NCBI GenBank assembly: GCA_963761755.1
Contig: CAVXIC010000013.1
Coordinates: 1-64,000, forward strand
Origin: CAJXVA01 sp963761755
GTDB lineage: Bacteria; Myxococcota_A; Polyangia; Nannocystales; Nannocystaceae
DNA length: 64,000 nucleotides
Reading direction: 5' to 3'
In this document: in pieces, positions 58,688 through 64,000 of the stretch
How the letters are laid out: each line of letters begins with the position of its first letter
Numbering within the stretch: the first letter of the stretch is position 1
Notes under the pieces: model-generated
Seen by the model: only the letters and a program-made list of their open reading frames with translations
Told to the model about the DNA's origin: nothing
Databases searched by the model: none
Position numbers and translations under genes: made by a program

Positions 58688-60031
58688 ATGGAACCCAAGG
58701 CCAAGACGGACGATCCCTCCTGCGTGCCGCTGCGCCGTCCCCAATCCGGGTGGGGGTGGCTCCTGTTCGTCGCGGCGTGTTCCCCCGAAGCTGACGAACT
58801 CATCCCAGATGCATCCTTTCCCGGTGACTCCTCCGGTGGCACCGCGACCGTCATCCCCAGTGGTCCAGAGACCTTCGACGAGCCGTGGACCTCGGGGGAC
58901 GGGTCGTCCGAGTCGGGGGGAGCGACCGAGACCGACGGCGAACCTTCGGTGGACTGCGAGGCTCCCGCTGGGCCTCCAGCGGTGGCGTGGGCGGCGGGCT
59001 GGGAGCCCTATGTGCTCAAGGTCGACGCCTCGACGGCGACCGTCGAGGGGATCTACACCGGGCCCGTCTCGACGCAGTCTGGACGCGGGATGTCGGTGAG
59101 CCAAGGCGGCGACGCGGCCGTGACGTTCTTCGAGTTCTTCTCGGGCGATCGCACCGTCGCCGTGATCCGGAGCGAGCAGGCGGACTGCGTGGAGTCCAAC
59201 GGCGAGGCTGGGATTCAAACCTCGTCGGGCCCGGATGACCTCTTGGAGTTCTCCGTCGATGACTGCGTCGCGTGGAGCACGATCCTGCCCGACGATACGC
59301 GTCAGGACGCGGCCGTGGCGTGGGGCCGGGCCCAATGGTCCACCGACGACTGCCGATGGGAAGGCGCCGATCTGTGGGTCGGTCGGACGCGCAACGGGCC
59401 CCAGGGGGACGAGTCCGTCGTGTCTCGACTCGATGGGGAGACCGGAGAGGTCGAAGCGACGGTCGTCGTGCCCGATGTCTCGCGGATCGGCGATCTGGCG
59501 GTGGACGCGAACGACGACCTCTGGATCGCCGGGGCCTTCCACGAACTCGGGCGACTCGACGCGGAGACCTTGGAGTACGAGTCTTTCGTCGAACAGGAAC
59601 CCGAGCCCTCCGGTCAGCTTGCCCTCCAGGTCGACGCCGACGGCCGGATTTGGCGATGCACCGCCAGAGCCGTCGAGCGCTTGTCCCCGCATTCCGGGCA
59701 AGTTCTCACGCTGCCGCTGAGCTTCTCCTCCGTCGACCATTGTGCGCTGGATCTCCAGGGGCAGCTCTGGGTCGCTTCGAGCGGCTACCCGAGCGTGACG
59801 CTGGTGGCCTACAGCCTGGATACGCTCGAGGTCGTGCAGCAGCGCAGTCTCGCAACCGATACCGAAGGCCTCGCGACCGACGGCCAGGGGCACGTGTGGC
59901 GCATCACCGGCCTGAGGATGGACCGATGGGACCCCTTCACCGATGAGTTGGCCCGCGTCGCGCTACCGAGCGCGTACGGTCTGAGGCTCGACACGCTCGT
60001 GACCGCGGTCGCGCCTGCGTTCGCAGGCTGA
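58688..60031 (+). CDS. Lipoprotein with beta-propeller-like body
   Basis: A 447-residue protein. ATG 58688 opens a signal-like MEPKAKTDDPSCVPL and then GWGWLLFVAAC, a lipobox, after a weakly charged start; other starts are possible. A Ser/Gly/Thr/Glu spacer leads to a repeated strand region (VVPDVSRIGDLAVDANDDLWIAG, LEYESFVEQEPEPSGQLALQVDADGRIWR, LQGQLWVASSGYPSVTLVAYSL, LATDGQGHVWRI) typical of NHL- or Kelch-like propellers. No catalytic residues recognised. It is divergent from the lipoprotein at 57816-58535, with about 150 bases between. Confidence 0.75.
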   Translation: MEPKAKTDDPSCVPLRRPQSGWGWLLFVAACSPEADELIPDASFPGDSSGGTATVIPSGPETFDEPWTSGDGSSESGGATETDGEPSVDCEAPAGPPAVAWAAGWEPYVLKVDASTATVEGIYTGPVSTQSGRGMSVSQGGDAAVTFFEFFSGDRTVAVIRSEQADCVESNGEAGIQTSSGPDDLLEFSVDDCVAWSTILPDDTRQDAAVAWGRAQWSTDDCRWEGADLWVGRTRNGPQGDESVVSRLDGETGEVEATVVVPDVSRIGDLAVDANDDLWIAGAFHELGRLDAETLEYESFVEQEPEPSGQLALQVDADGRIWRCTARAVERLSPHSGQVLTLPLSFSSVDHCALDLQGQLWVASSGYPSVTLVAYSLDTLEVVQQRSLATDTEGLATDGQGHVWRITGLRMDRWDPFTDELARVALPSAYGLRLDTLVTAVAPAFAG

Positions 60032-60082
60032 ACGGGCTTGCCGGTCGGTGTCCCGCCGGCTGGCCATCTCTGGCCCCGGGGC

Positions 60083-60487
60083 TCACTGGCGTTCGAGCCA
60101 GTGGCGGGCTTCGATCGGATCGGGGAAGAGCTTGGTGGTCAGGCCGAAGGTCTCGTAGCGGGCGGCGTAGCGACGCATGTTCTTCTCGCCGAAGACCTTG
60201 ACCGGGGGAACGATGGCCCAGAAGCGCCAGCCGGCGCCGAGGGTCCGCGGGAACCAGTCGTGGTGGATCCACTGTTCGTCTTCGCGTGGCAGGGCGTTGT
60301 TGTTCCGGTTGTCGGAGAGCCACTTCGTGAGGCCGTGCTCTCGAAGGCAACGCAGACCGATCTCCAGCAGCTCGCGATAGGGTTCTCCACAGACCCACTC
60401 GTGGAGCTCGTGCCAGAGCATCCCCGCGTCCGGCAGATGCCAGAGGGTGAGTTTGTCGTTCGTCAGCAGCGTTCTTCGCCCGCGCAC
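60083..60487 (-). CDS. STAS/SEC14-like small protein
   Basis: A 134-residue cytoplasmic protein: VRGRRTLLTNDKLTLWHLPD, LLEIGLRCLREHGLTKWLSDNRNNNALPREDEQW, PRTLGAGWRFWAIVPPVKVFGEKNM, and FGLTTKLFPDPIEARHWL. The KWLSDxRNN and the final F-DP-EA--WL resemble a widespread bacterial STAS-like family of unknown role. Start GTG 60487; no ATG lies upstream in frame near the domain, and the start is therefore tentative. Confidence 0.65.
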   Translation of the reverse strand: MRGRRTLLTNDKLTLWHLPDAGMLWHELHEWVCGEPYRELLEIGLRCLREHGLTKWLSDNRNNNALPREDEQWIHHDWFPRTLGAGWRFWAIVPPVKVFGEKNMRRYAARYETFGLTTKLFPDPIEARHWLERQ

Positions 60488-60719
60488 CGCCGCGGAGAAT
60501 ACCGCTTCGGACGAGAGTCGCGCTTCGCGCTCGAGAGCGCAGCGCGCGACCCTCGGAGAACGAGTGGGGAGACCCGGCTCGGGGTGGTGGTCGGTTCGCG
60601 GGGTGTGGTCTGCGATGGACGACGCCTGTCCCAAGGGCCAGGTCTGCAGCCGTCCTCCGCACCGTCCCGATGCGTGACGCAACCTGGCCTCACCCGTCGA
60701 ACACCGTACAGCTCGGCGC

Positions 60720-61706
60720 ATGGAAACAACTGCATTCTCCGCTTCTGTGCTGCTTCGATTGGGTCTGACTGCTGCGGCGTTCGCCCTCGCGCCCTCGGTC
60801 CGAGCCGCCCCACCGCAGTCCAACCTCCGCGAGGTCGAGACCATCGCCACGTTCGATCCAGTGACCGGCGACACGCCCGAGAGTCTCGTCATCGATTCGG
60901 AGGGGAACATCTTCGTCAGCATGGCGCTCAGCGGCGAGATCGTCGGCGTGAGTCCGAATGGGCAGCAGTGGACGCACGCTGTTCTTCCCATCGGGGCTCC
61001 ATTCGACCCGGCGACGTACTCCGGGATCATGGGGGCGATGGTCATCGACGCGCACGACGACATCTACGTCAGCGTCTCGGCGTCCGACGCGGCGAACCGC
61101 GGCGTTTGGGTCGTGCATCCCAGCGGTGAGACCGAGCGCGTCGCGCAGCTCCCGACCACTGCGGTCCCCAACGGCATCGCGAAGCGGGGGCCGACGCTCT
61201 ACGTCGCGGACTCGGCGCTGGAGGGAAAGATCTGGGCCGTGCCGTTGAGTGGCGCCGAACCGTACGTGTGGGCCGAGCACCCGCTGCTCGACGGCGACCC
61301 TGCAGTCCCGTTCCCTGGCCCCAACGGGCTGCAGATCCATCGGGGAGAGCTGTATGTCTCCAACTCCAATACGGCGCAGATCGTCGCATTCCCGTTCCCC
61401 CGAGGTGGCGAACCTCGCGTCGTTGCCGACGTGGGCTGCGATGACTTTGCGTTCGACGTCCATCGCAACCTGTACTGCGGGACGGACCCGTTCAACACGG
61501 TGCTGCGGGTCAGCCCCGACGGGCACGTGGAGACGCTGCTCGACGCTGACGCTGGACTCGACGGCCCGACGGCGGTGCTGTTCGGTCGCTGGGGGGTGGA
61601 CGGCTTCGGTCTGTACGTCACCAACGCCGCGTTCCCGTTCTTTTCCGAGGACCCGCACCCCAGCCTCATGCGGCTTCAGCTCGGTGTGAAGGGGGCCAAG
61701 CGCTGA
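60720..61706 (+). CDS. Exported SMP-30/gluconolactonase-like beta-propeller
   Basis: A 328-residue protein with signal peptide METTAFSASVLLRLGLTAAAFALA cut near VRAAPP. The mature part has the six-bladed strand pattern of SMP-30/gluconolactonase-like proteins: PESLVIDSEGNIFVSMALSGEIVG, GAMVIDAHDDIYVSVSAS, PNGIAKRGPTLYVADSALEGKIW, PNGLQIHRGELYVSNSNTAQIVAFP and GPTAVLFGR. Those enzymes need metal ligands that I cannot assign with certainty. A hydrolase or a binding protein is possible. Alone on its strand. Confidence 0.8.
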   Translation: METTAFSASVLLRLGLTAAAFALAPSVRAAPPQSNLREVETIATFDPVTGDTPESLVIDSEGNIFVSMALSGEIVGVSPNGQQWTHAVLPIGAPFDPATYSGIMGAMVIDAHDDIYVSVSASDAANRGVWVVHPSGETERVAQLPTTAVPNGIAKRGPTLYVADSALEGKIWAVPLSGAEPYVWAEHPLLDGDPAVPFPGPNGLQIHRGELYVSNSNTAQIVAFPFPRGGEPRVVADVGCDDFAFDVHRNLYCGTDPFNTVLRVSPDGHVETLLDADAGLDGPTAVLFGRWGVDGFGLYVTNAAFPFFSEDPHPSLMRLQLGVKGAKR

Positions 61707-61809
61707 CCTCCGCGAGCCGGCTTCTCGACCGGTACGCAACGGCTCTCGCGGCGGTGGACGCAGGACCGAGCGACTCGGTGATGGTCGCGGCCTTGATTCG
61801 ACCAGGGCC

Positions 61810-62571
61810 CTACAGCACGAAGGGGATCAACGCTTTGCGCTCGGCGGGGTAGTTGGCGAAGCGCTCGCGGTACCATCGATGATTCGCGAGTGCCCGGGGA
61901 CCGACGTTGGCGGCGGTGTACAGGGCGAAGGCGAGCCCAGGAAGGGACCACGTGGCGATCGCAAAGCCGGTCCACTCGATGATCTCACCGAGGTAGTTGG
62001 GGCAACTCACCACGCGGTACAGGCCGCCGGTGGGGATCGCATAGCCGGTCTCCCCAGGTTTGCGGAGATTGATCAAGATGCGGTCGGAGGTGTAGTTGAT
62101 CCAAAAGCCGCTGGCGAAGATGGCCACGCCGAGGATGAACCGAGGGTCCCAGAGCCAATCCACGGCGTAGGCGCCAAACTCGCTGAGCCAGGTGGCGTTG
62201 ACGTAGGCATTGAGCACGTTGAAGGCGATCGCCATCAACGCGATGACCGCAGGCATGGTCTTGCCGCTGGCGCGGATGCGAAACGGGAAGATGAACGTGC
62301 GATGCACGTAGTGCACCTGCCAAAGCGAGAGCAGCGCCAGCGGGACCATCTGCCAGCGGTGATCTCCCTGCGCGTAGAACCACAGGAACACGCCGACGGC
62401 CGGAAACTCCATCACGATCCATCCGAGTCGCGCGGGGATCTGCGGGCCCCAGCCGCGGCGGATGTGGCGGCCGTAGGGCGCGTTGACCACCAGCAGCGCG
62501 ATGAGGGTGAGTGCGGCGAGAGCGATCTCCAGCCACGTCATCCAGCGGTGGACGTCGGGGTCGTGAATCAT
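61810..62571 (-). CDS. 3-oxo-5-alpha-steroid 4-dehydrogenase family membrane protein
   Basis: A 253-residue protein with about six membrane helices (LEIALAALTLIALLVVN, MVPLALLSLWQVHYVHRTFIFPF, FILGVAIFASGFWINY). The C-terminal half has the steroid 5-alpha-reductase signature: INLRKPGETGYAIPTGGLYRVVSCPNYLGEIIEWTGFAIATWS, then HRWYRERFANYPAERKALIPF, the NADPH and substrate pattern. The enzymes reduce a C4-C5 double bond of steroid or related compounds. Its ATG overlaps the end of the dehydrogenase gene (ATGA), so they are one operon, consistent with sterol modification. Confidence 0.88.
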   Translation of the reverse strand: MIHDPDVHRWMTWLEIALAALTLIALLVVNAPYGRHIRRGWGPQIPARLGWIVMEFPAVGVFLWFYAQGDHRWQMVPLALLSLWQVHYVHRTFIFPFRIRASGKTMPAVIALMAIAFNVLNAYVNATWLSEFGAYAVDWLWDPRFILGVAIFASGFWINYTSDRILINLRKPGETGYAIPTGGLYRVVSCPNYLGEIIEWTGFAIATWSLPGLAFALYTAANVGPRALANHRWYRERFANYPAERKALIPFVL

Positions 62572-63620
62572 TGGTGGACCACCGGACCGAAGGTCTCGGG
62601 CAGCAGGGTGGACTTGGGCTTCCGGAGCGTGCCGCGGGAGGCGAACCAGGCGTAGGTGTCGCGTACGGTGTCGGCGAGTGGCCGTGGGTGGTGACCGAGA
62701 TCCTCGGCAGCCTTGCTGCGATCGAAGCGGACGTCGCTGCGCAGCGCCAGCAGCGACTCCCCCGTGTACAGCGGCTCCATGCGCAGGAGCTTGGCGGTTG
62801 CCTCCGCGACGGGCGCGAAGAGGTTGGCCAGCGCGAGCGGCAACACCAACTTGGGCACGCGGGCCCCGGAGACCGTCGACGCCACGTGGGCGAGATCGGG
62901 GATGGTCGCGAAGTGGCCCGAGAGAATGTAGCTCTCGTTGGTCCGCCCCTTCTCGGCGGCGGCGCGAATGCCGTTGCCGACGTCGCGAACGTCGACCCAG
63001 TCGAACCCACCGCCGAGCAGACCCGGCATGCGCCCGTTGCCCAGCGACAGCAACACCTTGCCCATGCGCGAGGGTCCGAAGTCGAAGGGGCCCAGGACAC
63101 CCGAGGGGTGAACGATGACCGCGTCGAGCCCACGGGCGACGAGCTTGCGAATCTCCGCCTCGCCGGCGGCCTTGCTGGCGTCATACGCCGGACACGTCTC
63201 GTCTCGGGAACGGCGGTGCTCTTCGTCGAGGGTGCGCGGGGTTTCCCCCGAGCCATCCCCGAGCTCGAACGCATGGACCGAGCTGACGTGGACCATGCGC
63301 TTGACGCCCGCCTCGAGCGCGGCCTCTCCAACGTTGCGTGCGCCGTGCACGTTGACGGCGCGGACCTTGCCGTCCATCGGACCGACGATCGAGATGAGCG
63401 CCGCCAGGTGGAAGACGTACTCGGCGTCAGCGACGAGAGGTCGCAGCGTGCTCGCCTTGCAGATGTCGCCTCGGACCATCTCGACGTCGAGACCCTCGAG
63501 CTGCGGCGGCGTCTCCTCGCTCCGCACGAGGGCCCGCACCGCGTGCCCGTCCGCAATGAGTTGACGAATCAGGCACGCTCCGAGGTGACCCGTTCCTCCA
63601 GTGACCGCAACGCGTGCCAT
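62568..63620 (-). CDS. NAD(P)-dependent 3-beta-hydroxysteroid dehydrogenase/epimerase-like
   Basis: A 350-residue extended SDR. TGGTGHLGACLIRQL (residues 7-21) binds NAD(P), ISIVGP and NVGEAALEAGVKRMVHVSS follow, and YDASKAAGE supplies the Tyr/Lys pair. It resembles 3-beta-HSD/NSDHL-like and dihydroflavonol-reductase-like SDRs. A FDWVDVRDVGNGI segment is typical of these. Start ATG 63620 with a TACTCT box eight bases upstream. The stop overlaps the reductase start, so the pair probably act on one substrate, possibly a sterol (C-4 decarboxylation or ketone chemistry). Confidence 0.85.
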   Translation of the reverse strand: MARVAVTGGTGHLGACLIRQLIADGHAVRALVRSEETPPQLEGLDVEMVRGDICKASTLRPLVADAEYVFHLAALISIVGPMDGKVRAVNVHGARNVGEAALEAGVKRMVHVSSVHAFELGDGSGETPRTLDEEHRRSRDETCPAYDASKAAGEAEIRKLVARGLDAVIVHPSGVLGPFDFGPSRMGKVLLSLGNGRMPGLLGGGFDWVDVRDVGNGIRAAAEKGRTNESYILSGHFATIPDLAHVASTVSGARVPKLVLPLALANLFAPVAEATAKLLRMEPLYTGESLLALRSDVRFDRSKAAEDLGHHPRPLADTVRDTYAWFASRGTLRKPKSTLLPETFGPVVHQ

Positions 63621-63628
63621 CGCCCCGG

Positions 63629-63634
63629 AGAGTA
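63629..63634 (-). promoter_or_regulatory. Putative -10 box (TACTCT) of dehydrogenase operon
   Basis: Minus-strand TACTCT, eight bases and ATG 63620, with no ribosome binding site. Confidence 0.4.
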
Positions 63635-63703
63635 CCCGTTCATGGAGAAACGATCCGACCTGACGCGGCTTCTTCGTCTCGGCAGGGTCGCGCCCTTCGA
63701 AGC

Positions 63704-64000
63704 TCAGCCTGTGTAGGGCGCAAACTCGCAGTTCTGCGCGCAATATCCGTGGATCGACAGCGTGTAGTCATGAACCCCTGGCGTGCCTTCCACGGGGTAG
63801 ATTCGCGCGAAGAAGGGGTCGCCGAGCCCGTCGGAGTCCAGCGCGACGCCGCCTTGGTCCTGTCCGCACAGCAGGACGTCCACCATCGAGCCTTCGCTGT
63901 CGAGAATCTCCGCCCTGAGCTGTGCATCGGGGTCGGGTGCGCACTCCAGAGCAAACTGGAATGAGGTTGGCGTGTCGCCACCGACCAGGGAGAACTCGAC
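63704..64000 (-). CDS. Partial protein, probably exported (C-terminal part)
   Basis: The C-terminal 98 residues of a protein whose start is outside the window, beginning VEFSLVGGDTPTSFQFALECAPDPDAQLRAEI and ending HDYTLSIHGYCAQNCEFAPYTG. The Cys pair near the end (GYCAQNCEF) and beta-type spacing suggest an exported protein with a jelly-roll or PPC-like C-terminal domain. The frame is open to the edge. No family recognised. Confidence 0.6.
   Translation of the reverse strand, partial: VEFSLVGGDTPTSFQFALECAPDPDAQLRAEILDSEGSMVDVLLCGQDQGGVALDSDGLGDPFFARIYPVEGTPGVHDYTLSIHGYCAQNCEFAPYTG

Noticed and set aside
1..64000. Prophage, integrative element, tRNA or rRNA genes
   Set aside because: No integrase, transposase, phage structural gene, tRNA cloverleaf or rRNA-like stretch was recognised.

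Overview
The window is a dense, high-GC chromosomal stretch, most likely from a myxobacterium of the Nannocystineae (Nannocystis/Plesiocystis/Enhygromyxa type). The basis is four serine/threonine protein kinases, lipoproteins with Thr/Asp/Gly/Ser-rich spacers after the lipobox, a Lys/Ala histone H1-like tail, a remnant of an IgGFc-binding-type surface protein, and a two-gene module resembling sterol-modifying enzymes. I see no rRNA, tRNA, CRISPR array, prophage or transposase. The taxon is inferred from gene content, not from a marker gene.

Layout. 1-2230: histone-like tail, an overlapping pair of unknown genes and a YceI-like protein. 2221-5867: two kinases around a sulfotransferase-like gene. 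5937-9916: asparaginase, thioredoxin-fold lipoprotein, L,D-transpeptidase and a TD-repeat lipoprotein. 10133-14301: FolB-cupin fusion, SDR, GGDEF/EAL protein, lipoprotein. 14316-22388: minus-strand run with RlmN, HrpB, a TPR kinase and a WYL regulator divergent from an epoxide-hydrolase-like gene. 23372-23503: a degraded copy of the TPR kinase leader. 23613-25906: FeoAB. 25996-30950: unknowns, DsbA-like lipoprotein, GGCT, ExbD and a SprT/DUF2786 protein. 30947-31410: a long inverted repeat followed by three 98-bp repeats. 31461-42797: lipoprotein and cytochrome c, 2OG oxygenase divergent from a kinase, HExxH protein, large membrane protein, a lipoprotein with a pilin-like tail, and a PLP enzyme. 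43076-52598: secreted protein, an E1-like/nitroreductase plus PilZ operon, MBL-like gene divergent from MarR, pseudogene, methyltransferase, SerA. 52677-64000: vWA lipoprotein, S9 peptidase, T/S/G-rich lipoproteins, beta-propeller-like proteins, sterol-type reductase and dehydrogenase, and a partial gene.

How genes work together. Translationally coupled pairs (stop and start overlapping by 4 bases) are folB-cupin/SDR, kinase/hrpB, feoA/feoB, exbD/GGCT, PilZ/E1-nitroreductase and dehydrogenase/5-alpha-reductase-like. c-di-GMP is represented by an EAL protein and a PilZ protein. Two divergent regulator/enzyme pairs (WYL, MarR) carry clear dyad operators.

A recurring regulatory feature is a TANNNT hexamer 6-10 bases upstream of a start codon (often GTG or TTG) without a Shine-Dalgarno sequence, seen at more than ten genes. 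It suggests leaderless or very short-leader transcription and helps to choose starts. The most unusual items are the E1-nitroreductase/PilZ operon, the FolB-cupin fusion, the inverted-repeat plus 98-bp repeat locus, the duplicated kinase leader and the sterol-type operon.
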